Below are positions 1-7,800 of a DNA stretch of 64,000 nucleotides, in pieces. The position numbers and the translations under genes are program-made. The DNA is from Catellatospora bangladeshensis (lineage in GTDB: Bacteria > Actinomycetota > Actinomycetes > Mycobacteriales > Micromonosporaceae). Under the pieces are notes generated by a model. The model was not told the origin of the DNA. It saw only the letters and a list, made by a program, of their open reading frames with translations, and did no database searches. Positions within the stretch are counted from its first letter, which is position 1. Each line of letters opens with the position of its first letter. The stretch spans positions 166,370 to 230,369 of the forward strand of contig NZ_BONF01000004.1 in assembly GCF_016862575.1 (NCBI RefSeq), read 5' to 3'.

Positions 1-180
1 GGTCCGATGCACGAAACCAGGCACCGAGGTGCCATGTCGCCGGATGCCGAACAGGCCGCGCGGTCGCTGCTGGCCGAGGAGCGGCGGATCACGGTGGAGA
101 CGGGCTGGTCCACGTCCACCGCGGTCGTCACGGCCATCCGCGAACGCCTGCTGGTCAACATGCTGGCGGCGACTCGATGA
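1..180 (+). CDS. C-terminal fragment of an unrecognised protein
   Basis: Frame 1 is open from the window edge to a TGA at 178–180 and encodes about 59 residues. The last 40 are rich in Ala, Leu and Arg and look like an amphipathic helical C-terminus. Internal ATG codons at 7 and 34 could be starts, but neither has a ribosome binding site, so I read this as the tail of a gene that begins outside the window. I do not recognise the family. A much longer open frame that starts at 29 on the same strand runs antisense to two real genes and is not credible. Confidence 0.45.
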   Translation, partial: GPMHETRHRGAMSPDAEQAARSLLAEERRITVETGWSTSTAVVTAIRERLLVNMLAATR

Positions 181-274
181 CCGGTGCGCGGCCGGCCGCA
201 GGGCCGGGACGCGACCGGGACCGCCGGCGCGGGCGCTGCACGGACCAGCGCCCGCGCCGACAAACCTGCGGCGG

Positions 275-916
275 TCAGGCCCGGCTGCGGGCCGCGTCGA
301 TCCAGGCGAGCACGCCGTGGGCCCGGCTGCGGGCGGCCACGTCGCGCGCCTCGGCCAGCAGCGCGGCGCCCTCGTCGTCGCGGTCGTCCTCGTAGGCCAG
401 CTGCGCCAGCGCGAGCAGCGCCGCCGCGAGACCGGGCTGGAAGTCCAGCTCGCGGCGCAGCCGCGCGGACTCCTCCAGCTTGGCCCGGCCCGCCTCGCGG
501 TCGCCCGCCTCCAGGTCGGCGAAGCCGAGGTGGCGCACGGCGTACGACATGGTCAGCTCGTCCCCAGTGGCCCGCGCCAGCCGGTATGCCCGCTCCAGCA
601 GCGGCACCGCGACGGCCGCGTCGTCGCGCACCACCTGGTGGAAGCAGCCGAGCCAGAACAGCGCCTCGCCCTCGCCGCGCCCGTCGCCGAGCCGCCGGTA
701 CAGCTCGGCGGCGCGCTCGAACGAGGCCAGCTCGGCCGGGTCTTCCTGGCGCTGATGCAGGTAGTCCGCGTGCAGCAGGCGGCCGCGGGCCAGCGCGAGA
801 TCTGCCTCCAGGCTGTCGAGGTCGCCGTGGGCCGCGGTGGTCGCCGTGGTGTCGCCGCCGAACACGGCGGTCTCGTAGCGCTCGCTCGCACGGGTGAGGC
901 GTTCGTCGCCGTACAT
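275..916 (-). CDS. TPR-repeat protein
   Basis: The 213-residue protein is all helical, with a run of 34–40 residue helix-turn-helix units rich in Ala, Leu, Glu and Arg (for example ASFERAAELYRRLGDGRGEG and the YAVRHLGFADLEAGDREAGR region), typical of tetratricopeptide repeats. It has no signal peptide or membrane segment, so it is probably a cytoplasmic protein-protein interaction scaffold. The partner is unknown. I chose the ATG at 916 because a TAGGTT box lies 7 nt upstream, giving a leaderless start. A TTG at 925 is in frame but would overlap that spacing. It is a single gene, transcribed away from the neighbouring hydrolase. Confidence 0.7.
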   Translation of the reverse strand: MYGDERLTRASERYETAVFGGDTTATTAAHGDLDSLEADLALARGRLLHADYLHQRQEDPAELASFERAAELYRRLGDGRGEGEALFWLGCFHQVVRDDAAVAVPLLERAYRLARATGDELTMSYAVRHLGFADLEAGDREAGRAKLEESARLRRELDFQPGLAAALLALAQLAYEDDRDDEGAALLAEARDVAARSRAHGVLAWIDAARSRA

Positions 917-923
917 GCCGACC

Positions 924-929
924 AACCTA
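924..929 (-). promoter_or_regulatory. -10 box of TPR gene, leaderless start
   Basis: TAGGTT on the minus strand, 7 nt before the ATG at 916. This is one of ten such boxes in the window. Confidence 0.45.
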
Positions 930-961
930 ACCGGACGGGCGAGCCGCCGCAGCCCGGTCGG

Positions 962-1702
962 CTAGCGCTTCGCGGCGTGCGCGGCGGCCCAGCCGCCGAT
1001 CCGGGCCAGCAGGTCGGCGGAGGCGGCGTTCTCGGCGTGGCCGAAACCGGGCTCCAGCCACAGCTCCTTCGGCTCGGCGGCGTTGTCGAAGATCTGATGC
1101 GCGTGCTCGACCGGGAAGTACGCGTCGGCGTCCCCGTGCACCACCAGCAGCGGCGTGGGGGAGATGAGCCCGGCCACGGCGTACGGCGGCTCCGGGACCG
1201 GGTCCCAGCCGCCGCGCGCGATACGGGTGCGCAGCGCGACCCGGCCGACCAGGCGGCCCAGCCGCCGCTCCAGCACCCAGTGCACCCGGCGCATCGGCGG
1301 GGTGCCCCGGTAGTACCAGCGGGCCGGGCCGCTGACCGCGACGGCGGCGTCGACGCCCCGGATCAGGGCGGCATGCCGCACCACGATCGAGGCGCCCATG
1401 GAGAAGCCGACCGTGACGATGCGGCGGTAGCCCAGCTCACGGGCCCAGGCCACGGCCGCCTCGACGTCGTGGATCTCCAGGTCGCCGACCGTGGACAGGC
1501 CGCCGGAGCGGCCGTGCCCGCGGAAGTCGAAGCTGATCACGCCGCCGTGCCGGCCCAGGACGCCGGCGGCGCGGCGCACCGACTCGCGCCGCCAGGAGCC
1601 CGTGAAGCCGTGCGCGATCACGATCGCCAGCGCGCGGTCACCCTCGTCGTGGTGGGCGTCGATGGGCACGCCGTCGGACGCGGTGAGCACGCGGTCGGTC
1701 AT
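962..1702 (-). CDS. alpha/beta hydrolase (esterase/lipase-like)
   Basis: This 246-residue cytoplasmic protein has the complete alpha/beta-hydrolase kit: HGF oxyanion turn at 31–33, nucleophile elbow GFSMGAS with Ser101, a VHGDADAYFP strand-loop carrying the acid (Asp191 or Asp193), and GFGHAE with the catalytic His222. The FDFRGHGRSGG segment is typical of the lysophospholipase/serine aminopeptidase S33 branch. The substrate is unknown. It lies 10 nt downstream of the ABM-domain gene on the same strand, so the two are probably co-transcribed and may act on the same small molecule, although nothing in the sequence proves that. Confidence 0.85.
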   Translation of the reverse strand: MTDRVLTASDGVPIDAHHDEGDRALAIVIAHGFTGSWRRESVRRAAGVLGRHGGVISFDFRGHGRSGGLSTVGDLEIHDVEAAVAWARELGYRRIVTVGFSMGASIVVRHAALIRGVDAAVAVSGPARWYYRGTPPMRRVHWVLERRLGRLVGRVALRTRIARGGWDPVPEPPYAVAGLISPTPLLVVHGDADAYFPVEHAHQIFDNAAEPKELWLEPGFGHAENAASADLLARIGGWAAAHAAKR

Positions 1703-1712
1703 GAGCGGAGGA

Positions 1713-2012
1713 TCAGCCGTTGGCCGGTACGTCGGTGAAGTGCTCCACGACCGGCGGCTTCGCGAAGAACGGGCCGATGATGCCGCGCCACTGGTCGAAC
1801 CGGTCGGTGGCGCGGAAGTTCTTCTCGTGCGCCTCGATCGAGTCCCACTCGACCAACAGCACGAACCGCGACGGCGACTCCACGCCGCGGGTCATCCGGA
1901 CGGTGATGCAGCCTTCTGTGTCCGCGAGCCACGGGCGGGCCTGCGCGTACGCCGAGGCGAACGCGTCCTCCTGGCCGGGCTGGACGTCGATCAGGGCAAC
2001 CTCGAGCACCAT
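1713..2012 (-). CDS. ABM-domain (antibiotic biosynthesis monooxygenase fold) protein
   Basis: This 99-residue single-domain protein of the dimeric ferredoxin-like ABM fold has the typical layout: strand EVALIDVQPG, a helix over about 15–28, and strands ITVRMTRGVESPSRFVLLVEW followed by helix EAHEKNFRATDRFDQW. Family members include heme-degrading and quinol monooxygenases, but many are uncharacterised. A conserved-looking HEKNF and W-D-S motif is present. The ATG at 2012 follows a GAGG ribosome binding site. It leads a probable two-gene unit with the hydrolase and diverges from pnuC, with only 57 nt between the starts. Confidence 0.75.
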   Translation of the reverse strand: MVLEVALIDVQPGQEDAFASAYAQARPWLADTEGCITVRMTRGVESPSRFVLLVEWDSIEAHEKNFRATDRFDQWRGIIGPFFAKPPVVEHFTDVPANG

Positions 2013-2056
2013 GGTGATGATCCTCGCACGCCCACGGCGGGGTGGTGCGGGTGCCC

Positions 2057-2062
2057 TAGGGT
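2057..2062 (+). promoter_or_regulatory. -10 box of pnuC, leaderless start
   Basis: TAGGGT ends 7 nt before the pnuC ATG at 2070. There is no Shine-Dalgarno sequence, which fits a leaderless transcript. Confidence 0.5.
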
Positions 2063-2069
2063 GGCGCCC

Positions 2070-2699
2070 ATGCTCGACTGGCTCCTCAGCACCGCGTTCA
2101 CCGTCCGCGACACGCCGATGACCTGGGCCGAGGTGCTCGGCTTCCTGACCGGCGTGCTCAACGTCTGGCTGCTGGTGCGCCAGAACGTGGCGAACTGGGC
2201 GGTCGGCATCCTCAACGTGCTCCTGCTGCTGGTCGTGTTCTGGACCTACGGCCTGTACGCCGACGCGAGCCTGCAGCTGGTGTACGTGGCGCTGGGCCTG
2301 CTGGGCTGGTGGCAGTGGCTGCGTCGGGGCACGGACGGCGCCCGGCTGGAGGTGTCGCGCACCACGCGCGCCGAGTGGACCGTGCTCGCCGTGGTGGGCA
2401 TGCTGGCGACGGTCGCGCTGTGGCTGCTGCTGGACCGGGCCACCGACTCGACGGTGCCGCTGCCCGACGCGCTGACCACGGTGCTATCGCTGGCCGCGAC
2501 GTACCTGCAGACCCGAAAGAAGCTGGAGAGCTGGTGGATCTGGATCGTGGCCGACCTGATCTACATCCCGCTCTACCTCTACAAGGGCCTCTGGCTGACC
2601 GGCGCGCTGTACGTGGTGTTCCTGGGCCTGTGCGTGGCGGGGCTGCTGTCCTGGCAGCGCGCGCTGCGGGGGCGCGCGGCCGAGCCGGTGCCGGCGTGA
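2070..2699 (+). CDS. pnuC: nicotinamide riboside transporter PnuC
   Basis: This 209-residue integral membrane protein has about seven hydrophobic segments and no signal peptide. The GWWQW motif at 79–83 and the block around QTRKKLESWWIWIVADLIYI at 147–166 followed by YLYKGLW are family hallmarks of PnuC, which moves nicotinamide riboside by facilitated diffusion. Its TGA overlaps the GTG of the downstream nadR (bases 2696–2699), so translation of the two is coupled. This fits the job: NadR phosphorylates the incoming riboside and so traps it. The frame is open upstream to 1491, but the ATG at 2070 is preceded by a TAGGGT box, making it the likely start. Confidence 0.92.
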   Translation: MLDWLLSTAFTVRDTPMTWAEVLGFLTGVLNVWLLVRQNVANWAVGILNVLLLLVVFWTYGLYADASLQLVYVALGLLGWWQWLRRGTDGARLEVSRTTRAEWTVLAVVGMLATVALWLLLDRATDSTVPLPDALTTVLSLAATYLQTRKKLESWWIWIVADLIYIPLYLYKGLWLTGALYVVFLGLCVAGLLSWQRALRGRAAEPVPA

Positions 2700-3769
2700 C
2701 GTACCGGCACGGCATGGTGGTGGGCAAGTTCTACCCGCCGCACGCCGGGCACCATCACCTGATCCGCGCCGCCGCCGCGGCCTGTGCCCGGGTCACGGTC
2801 GTGGTGGCGCCGTCGAGCGGGGAGTCGATCCCGCTGGAGACGCGGCTGGCGTGGCTGCGCGAGGAGCACGCGGACACCCCGTGGGTGCGGTTCGCGGGGC
2901 GCTACGACGACACCCGGATCGACTACGGCGACCCGGCCGTGTGGGACGCGCACTGCGCCGTGTTCCGCGAGGCGGTCGGCCCCGACCCGGTGGACGCGGT
3001 GTTCAGCTCCGAGAAGTACGGCGACGAGCTGGCCAGGCGGTTCAACGCGGTGCACGTGGAGGTGGACGCGCCGCGGCTGGCGTACCCGGTCTCGGGCACG
3101 GCCGTGCGGGCCGACCCGGTGGCGCACTGGGGGCTGCTGTCCGCGCCGGTGCGGGCCTGGTTCACCCGGCGCGTGGTGGTGCTCGGGGCGGAGTCGACGG
3201 GGACCACGACCATGGCGGCGGCGCTGGCCGGGCATTACGCGGCCCGGGGCGGGGCGTGGGCGGACACCCGTTGGGTCCCCGAGTACGGCCGGGAGCTGAC
3301 CGAGCGCAAGCTGGCCGCGCTGCGCGCCGCCGATCCGGGCGCGACCGTGTTCGGCGTCACCTGGGACCGGGCCGACTTCACCGAGGTGGCCCGGGAGCAG
3401 TCCGCCGCCGAGGACGCCGCGGCGCGGGCCGGCTCACCGCTGCTGGTCTGCGACACCGACGCGCTGGCCACCCAGGTTTGGGAGGAGCGCTACCTGGGCA
3501 GTTCGTCACCGGAGGTCCGGGCTGCCGCCCGGCATCCCGATCTGTACCTGCTGACCTCGCCTGCCGGGGTGCCGTTCGACGACGACGGCCTCCGCGACGG
3601 TGAGCACCTGCGGGAGTGGATGACCGGCCGGTTCCGCGAGGTGCTGGCCGCGTCCGGAGTGCCGGTCGTGGAGTTGAACGGATCACACGGGGCCCGGCTG
3701 CGGATGGCGGTGGAGGCGTGCGACAGGCTGTTGAGCGCGGGCTGGGGCCTCGCCGCACCACTTGGCTGA
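2696..3769 (+). CDS. nadR: NadR-like NMN adenylyltransferase / nicotinamide riboside kinase
   Basis: The 357-residue protein has two domains. Residues about 1–155 form a nucleotidyltransferase with GKFYPPHAGH (HxGH at 16–19) and the SGTAVR motif at 133–138. Residues about 158–357 form a P-loop kinase domain starting GAESTGTTT at 164–172, followed by EYGRE (196–200) and the CDTDALAT motif. Known NadR proteins phosphorylate nicotinamide riboside and adenylate NMN to NAD. There is no N-terminal DNA-binding domain like that of enteric NadR. The P-loop has Thr where the canonical Walker A Lys would stand. The GTG at 2696 overlaps the pnuC stop by four bases, which fixes the start. Confidence 0.88.
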   Translation: MTYRHGMVVGKFYPPHAGHHHLIRAAAAACARVTVVVAPSSGESIPLETRLAWLREEHADTPWVRFAGRYDDTRIDYGDPAVWDAHCAVFREAVGPDPVDAVFSSEKYGDELARRFNAVHVEVDAPRLAYPVSGTAVRADPVAHWGLLSAPVRAWFTRRVVVLGAESTGTTTMAAALAGHYAARGGAWADTRWVPEYGRELTERKLAALRAADPGATVFGVTWDRADFTEVAREQSAAEDAAARAGSPLLVCDTDALATQVWEERYLGSSSPEVRAAARHPDLYLLTSPAGVPFDDDGLRDGEHLREWMTGRFREVLAASGVPVVELNGSHGARLRMAVEACDRLLSAGWGLAAPLG

Positions 3770-3862
3770 CCTGCGCGGACGCCCCGGCTGACCCGGTGGC
3801 TCGTCCATGCGGGCGACCCTGGCTGGGCAGTGCGCGCGGCGTGGTAAACAATAGAGAGACGC

Positions 3863-4010
3863 GGGAGGGGAGTATCCCTCACGACGGTGTCGTCAGCACG
3901 GCTCCCCCCGGCCAGCACAGGCCTGGTGTGATCCCGGCACCGTCGGTCATCGGTGTTGCACCGGTGGCAGGAGAGACCTCCGGGGCAAGAATCATGCCGA
4001 CCGGAGGTCT
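3863..4010 (+). ncRNA. yybP-ykoY manganese riboswitch upstream of terC
   Basis: The leader has the conserved yybP-ykoY blocks GGGGAGTAT (3867–3875) and GTCGTCAGCACGG (3889–3901), and a 3' strand ending GCAGGAGAGACC. Two exclusive pairings are visible. GGAGG at 3864–3868 can pair with CCTCC at 3977–3981 to close the aptamer. The longer strand 3974–3983 is perfectly complementary over 10 bp to 4001–4010, which contains the terC Shine-Dalgarno GGAGGT (4003–4008). Metal binding should close the aptamer, sequester the anti-SD strand and free the SD, giving an ON switch, as described for E. coli mntP/alx. The class call rests on motif recognition; the switching model is inference. Confidence 0.8.
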
Positions 4011-4016
4011 GTTCAT

Positions 4017-5024
4017 ATGAACGTGTCCACTTGGGAATGGGCCGCCACCCTCATCGGGTTGCTGGCGCTGCTGACCTTCGACTTGTTGATCATCGGGCGT
4101 CGGCCGCATGAGCCTTCGATGAAGGAGGCCACCGGTTGGGTGGTCTTCTATGTGGCACTGGCCTGCGCGTTCGGTGCGTGGATCTTCTACAGCCACGGTA
4201 CGCAGTACGGGCAGGAGTTCTTCGCCGGCTGGGTGACCGAGTACAGCCTCTCCGTGGACAACCTGTTCGTCTTTGTGATCATCATGAGCAGGTTCGCGGT
4301 GCCCCGCATCTACCAGCAGAAGGTGCTGCTCATCGGCATCGTGCTGGCGCTGGTCATGCGCGGTGCGTTCATCGCGGCGGGCGCCGCGCTGGTGTCGCGG
4401 TTCGTCTGGGTGTTCTACATCTTCGGCGTGTTCCTGATCTACACGGCGTGGACGCTGACCAAGCACGGTGAGAGCGACGAGTCGGACTTCAAGGAGAACG
4501 CGCTCATCCGGTGGAGCCGCCGGGTGCTGCCGATCAGCAAGGAGTACGACGGCGCGAAGATGACCACGGTGCAGGCCGGCAAGCGGATCTTCACGCCGAT
4601 GCTCATCGTGATGATCGCGATCGGCACCACCGACCTGATCTTCGCGCTCGACTCCATCCCGGCCATCTTCGGCCTCACCAAGGAGCCGTTCCTGGTCTTC
4701 ACCGCCAACGTGTTCGCCCTGATGGGCCTGCGCCAGCTCTACTTCCTGCTGGGCGGCCTGCTGGACCGGCTGGTGTATCTGTCGCTGGGCCTGGCCGCGG
4801 TGCTCGGCTTCATCGGCGTCAAGCTGATCATGGAGGCCCTGGCGGGCAACAACGTGCCGTTCATCAACGACGGCCAGCCGATCACCGCCGTGCCGCACAT
4901 CAGCATCGGCGTCTCGCTCAGCGTGATCATCGGCATCCTGGCGGTGGCCACCATCGCCAGCCTGATCAAGTCGTCCCGCGAGGCGAAGAACGACGCGGAG
5001 AAGACGCCGACCCCGGTCGGCTGA
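4017..5024 (+). CDS. TerC family membrane protein (probable Mn exporter)
   Basis: The 335-residue integral membrane protein has about nine hydrophobic helices. The family's acidic membrane motifs are present: YSLSVDNLFVF with Asp81, and FALDSIPAIFG with Asp212. A polar loop at 148–180 (KHGESDESDFKEN) splits the two halves. TerC proteins are linked to metal homeostasis, and homologues such as Alx and YceF/MeeY-type proteins affect Mn(2+) export or metalation of secreted enzymes. The manganese riboswitch directly upstream supports a Mn-responsive role. The ATG at 4017 follows GGAGGT at 4003–4008 with 8-nt spacing. The gene is monocistronic and converges on the NlpC/P60 gene 3 nt away. Confidence 0.88.
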   Translation: MNVSTWEWAATLIGLLALLTFDLLIIGRRPHEPSMKEATGWVVFYVALACAFGAWIFYSHGTQYGQEFFAGWVTEYSLSVDNLFVFVIIMSRFAVPRIYQQKVLLIGIVLALVMRGAFIAAGAALVSRFVWVFYIFGVFLIYTAWTLTKHGESDESDFKENALIRWSRRVLPISKEYDGAKMTTVQAGKRIFTPMLIVMIAIGTTDLIFALDSIPAIFGLTKEPFLVFTANVFALMGLRQLYFLLGGLLDRLVYLSLGLAAVLGFIGVKLIMEALAGNNVPFINDGQPITAVPHISIGVSLSVIIGILAVATIASLIKSSREAKNDAEKTPTPVG

Positions 5025-5027
5025 CGG

Positions 5028-5741
5028 TCAGCCGCCCACCCGGCCCGCACCCGCCAGCGCGGCGGTGCGGGCCGGTGGCATCTCCTCCAGGATCACCCGG
5101 CCGTTGACGCTGCAAGCGTGCAGCACGAAGCGGGTGCCGTCCCGTGGGGCGGCAGCCACGAAGCCCACATGGTCGATATCGCCGCGCGCGTCGGCGAAGA
5201 AGTACAGGTCGCCCGGCTGCTCGCTGCCGAGGGGCAGCTCGGGCACGGCGAGACGCTGGTCGCTCGCATCGCGCGGCACGGTGACGCCAAGCTGGCGGAA
5301 GGCCAGGTGCACCAGCCCCGAGCAGTCGATGCCGTACGGCGTCAGCCCGCCCCACACGTAGGTGACCCCGAGCCAGGCCCGCGCCGCGGCCAGCGCCGCC
5401 GCCCGGTCCACGGCGCCCGCCGCGCCGTCCCCGCTCTCGCGCACGCTGAGCTGGTCCAGCGGCAGCCAGCCGGGGTAGCCGCGCGGGTCCAGCTTCGCGG
5501 CGGGCTGCGCGGTGGCCACCACCCGGGCCCAGCCGCCGCGCACCTCCTCGACCAGCACCTGCTCGCCGTGCAGCAGCTGGGTCAGCACGCCGTGGTACAT
5601 CCGGCCCTCGTCGTCCAGCCCGGCGACCCAGGAGCGCGGGTCGCTGTGCGGCCCGAGCACGGCCGCGTCCACGCCGGGCCGGGGTGCGTCAGGGCGCGAC
5701 CACAGGGTCGCCACCGGGGCGGTCACCGTCGCGATCTTCAT
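5028..5741 (-). CDS. NlpC/P60 gamma-D-glutamyl-L-diamino acid endopeptidase (YkfC-like)
   Basis: This 237-residue protein has no signal peptide. Residues 1–105 form SH3b-like beta domains (RGGWARVVATAQP, GYPGWLPLDQL), and 110–237 form an NlpC/P60 domain with YGIDCSG (Cys140), DIDHVGF (His191) and LHAC (His208) as the catalytic triad. This architecture and the cytoplasmic location match YkfC of Bacillus, which cuts L-Ala-D/L-Glu from the stem peptide during peptidoglycan recycling. It lies 15 nt downstream of the dipeptide epimerase gene, as in ykfBC. The ATG is preceded by a GAGG-type site. Confidence 0.85.
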   Translation of the reverse strand: MKIATVTAPVATLWSRPDAPRPGVDAAVLGPHSDPRSWVAGLDDEGRMYHGVLTQLLHGEQVLVEEVRGGWARVVATAQPAAKLDPRGYPGWLPLDQLSVRESGDGAAGAVDRAAALAAARAWLGVTYVWGGLTPYGIDCSGLVHLAFRQLGVTVPRDASDQRLAVPELPLGSEQPGDLYFFADARGDIDHVGFVAAAPRDGTRFVLHACSVNGRVILEEMPPARTAALAGAGRVGG

Positions 5742-5756
5742 GCGGGGTACCTCGCT

Positions 5757-6845
5757 TCAGTCGGCTGCGCTCCGTTGCGGGATCGACACGCCCAGTCCGG
5801 GGGCGTCGGGTAGTACCACAGTCGCACCCTCGTAGCGGCATCCGCCAGACACCGGCGGCTCGGCCAGCCACCAGGCCGCGTCGAGGTCGCTGACGATGGT
5901 GGTCGGGTGCGCCGCGACCAGGCTCGCCGCGGCGCCGATGCCGACGGGGCCCTCCATCATGGAGCCGACGCAGGTGCCCAGCCCGTGCGCGGCGGCCAGC
6001 TCCAGCAGGGTGCGCGCGGTGCTGAGCCCGCCGCACTTGGCCAGCTTCACGTTGACCAGATCGGCCGCGCGGCGGCGGATCACCTCGACCAGGTCGCGCA
6101 GGCCGAACACCGACTCGTCGGCCATGATCGGCAGCGCGCTGCGGGCACTGACCCAGGCCAGCCCGTCCAGGTCGTGCCGGGCGACCGGCTGCTCGACCAG
6201 CTCGACCGGCAGCTCCAGGGCGGCGATGCGGTCCAGGATGCGCACCGCGTCGCGCGGCGTCCAGCCCTGGTTGGCGTCCAAGCGCAGGGTGACGCCGGGG
6301 TCGAGGGCCTCGCATACGGCGCGGATGCGGTTCAGGTCGCCCGCGGCATCCGTGCCCACCTTGAGCTTCAGCACCGTGAAGCCCCCGGCGATCCGCTGCT
6401 TGGCGGTGACGGCCAGCGCGCCCGCCTCACCCGCGGACAGGGTCACGTCGGTGGGCACGGTCAGGCTCGTGCCGCCGAGCAGGCGTGCCAGGGGAATGCC
6501 CAGGCGGCGCGCGGCCAGGTCGTGCAGTGCCACGTCCACCGCCATCTTGGCGGCCTCGTTGCCGACCACCGCGCGGGCCACCTCGCGGCAGCGCGCGGCC
6601 AGGTCGTCCGGGTCGCGGCCGATCAGCAGCGGCGCCATCATCTCCGCGACGCACGCCTGCGAGCCCGCGATGCTGGCCCCGGTCACCGCCCACACCTGCG
6701 GCGCCTCGCCGAAGCCGGAGCGCCCGTCGGCGTCGACGATCTCGACCAGCAGCGTCTCGACGGCGGTGGCCCGGCGCAGCGCCGTCACGAACGGGGTGTG
6801 CAGGGGCGCGGAGACGCGGTGGGTGCGGACTTCGGTGATCGACAC
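5757..6845 (-). CDS. L-Ala-D/L-Glu dipeptide epimerase (enolase superfamily)
   Basis: The 362-residue protein has an enolase-superfamily N-terminal cap and a barrel of the muconate-lactonizing subgroup. Visible catalytic parts are KLK (Lys160 and Lys162), the metal ligands Asp190 (RLDANQ), Glu218 (VEQP) and Asp243 (MADES), the second base Lys267 in NVKLAKCGG, and GSMMEG at 294–299, a signature I associate with dipeptide epimerases. It should convert L-Ala-D-Glu to L-Ala-L-Glu so peptidases can degrade it. The neighbouring NlpC/P60 enzyme supports this. The GTG start at 6845 sits 7 nt after a TAGGGT box, so the gene has its own leaderless promoter. Other enolase-family activities cannot be excluded. 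Confidence 0.85.
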   Translation of the reverse strand: MSITEVRTHRVSAPLHTPFVTALRRATAVETLLVEIVDADGRSGFGEAPQVWAVTGASIAGSQACVAEMMAPLLIGRDPDDLAARCREVARAVVGNEAAKMAVDVALHDLAARRLGIPLARLLGGTSLTVPTDVTLSAGEAGALAVTAKQRIAGGFTVLKLKVGTDAAGDLNRIRAVCEALDPGVTLRLDANQGWTPRDAVRILDRIAALELPVELVEQPVARHDLDGLAWVSARSALPIMADESVFGLRDLVEVIRRRAADLVNVKLAKCGGLSTARTLLELAAAHGLGTCVGSMMEGPVGIGAAASLVAAHPTTIVSDLDAAWWLAEPPVSGGCRYEGATVVLPDAPGLGVSIPQRSAAD

Positions 6846-6852
6846 GCCACCG

Positions 6853-6858
6853 ACCCTA
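6853..6858 (-). promoter_or_regulatory. -10 box of dipeptide epimerase gene, leaderless start
   Basis: TAGGGT on the minus strand, 7 nt before the GTG at 6845, in the 57-bp gap after the serine hydrolase gene. Confidence 0.45.
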
Positions 6859-6902
6859 CGTGCGAAACCGGTACCGCAGAAGCCCCGTTCCGGGGCGGCC
6901 CG

Positions 6903-7739
6903 TCAGCTCGCGCCGCGCTGCGCCCAGCTCGCCGCGGCGATCCGGCCCAGCAGCGCGCACGCCTCACCGTCCGGGACGTCACCGGTGGTGCAGACCGCCA
7001 GCAGGTACGGCGGCGCGTCCGCCGGGTAGATCAGCGCGCTGCTGTGCCGCTCGCCGGTCACCCAGCCGTTCTTCAGCGCCACCCGGGTGCCCTCGGGCAG
7101 GCCGCGGTGCAGGTCGTCGCGGCACTCCTGGGCGGACAGGATGTCCAGCATCGCGGCCGACCCGGCGGGCGAGGCGAGCCGGCCGCCGTGCAGCGCGCCG
7201 AACAGCGCGGCCAGGTCGGCGGCGGTGACCTCGTTGCTGATCCCGCCGTCGCGCGCCGGGTAGTCCTCGATGCCGCGGTCGGTGTGCGCGCGGGTCGCCC
7301 CGGCGAGCCGCCACACATCGTTGACCTGGGCGAACGCCTGCTCGTTGGGGCCGAGCGCGGCGAGCACCAGGTTGGTGGCCAGGTTGGAGGAGCGCACGAT
7401 CATCCGCGTGATCAGCCAGCGCAGCGGGGCCTTGCCGCCCAGCCGGTCCCACACCTGCGGATCGCTGTCGTACGCCGGGTCGTTGGCGTACCCCCCGCCG
7501 CCGGGCGCGGCCGACACGTGCTCGTTGTGCACGGCGATCTCGGCGTCCAGGTCCAGCCGGCCGGCCTCGGCGGCGCGCCAGGCGGCGGCCATCACGCCGA
7601 CCTTCATCGTGCTCGCGGCATAGTGCAGCGCCCCGGCCTCCCGGGCGTATCGCGCCGGCCCGTCGAGCGGGCCGCACCAGACGGAGGCGGTGCCGGGGAA
7701 GGCGTCGAGTTCGGGAGCCAGGCTCTGCAGCGTGATCAC
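6903..7739 (-). CDS. serine hydrolase, class A beta-lactamase / DD-peptidase fold
   Basis: This 278-residue protein has the three penicillin-recognising motifs in order: STMK (Ser43 to Lys46), SSN at 117–119, and KNG in ALKNGWVTG near the C-terminus, where class A enzymes have K(T/S)G. Length and spacing fit the class A beta-lactamase-like family (Beta-lactamase2). There is no clear signal peptide, so it may be cytoplasmic. It lies 57 bp upstream of the dipeptide epimerase and the NlpC/P60 peptidase, so a role in breaking down muropeptides is more likely than drug resistance. This is inferred from context. The GTG at 7739 follows a TAACCT box by 6 nt. Confidence 0.75.
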   Translation of the reverse strand: MITLQSLAPELDAFPGTASVWCGPLDGPARYAREAGALHYAASTMKVGVMAAAWRAAEAGRLDLDAEIAVHNEHVSAAPGGGGYANDPAYDSDPQVWDRLGGKAPLRWLITRMIVRSSNLATNLVLAALGPNEQAFAQVNDVWRLAGATRAHTDRGIEDYPARDGGISNEVTAADLAALFGALHGGRLASPAGSAAMLDILSAQECRDDLHRGLPEGTRVALKNGWVTGERHSSALIYPADAPPYLLAVCTTGDVPDGEACALLGRIAAASWAQRGAS

Positions 7740-7745
7740 GCCTGC

Positions 7746-7751
7746 AGGTTA
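7746..7751 (-). promoter_or_regulatory. -10 box of serine hydrolase gene
   Basis: TAACCT on the minus strand, 6 nt before the GTG at 7739. It lies back to back with the plus-strand box at 7787–7792. Confidence 0.35.
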
Positions 7752-7786
7752 CTGAAAACGGGGCAGCGGCGCGCGCTGGGAGGCCG

Positions 7787-7792
7787 TAGAGT
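7787..7792 (+). promoter_or_regulatory. -10 box of zinc-ribbon membrane protein gene
   Basis: TAGAGT ends 8 nt before the GTG at 7801, with no ribosome binding site between. This suggests a leaderless start. Confidence 0.45.
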
Positions 7793-7800
7793 GCCGCGCC

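Noticed and set aside
29..1738. 569-codon open frame on the plus strand
   Set aside because: It lies opposite two well-supported minus-strand genes (TPR protein and alpha/beta hydrolase), has Arg/Ala/Gly-rich low-complexity composition and no recognisable domain. It is a high-GC shadow.
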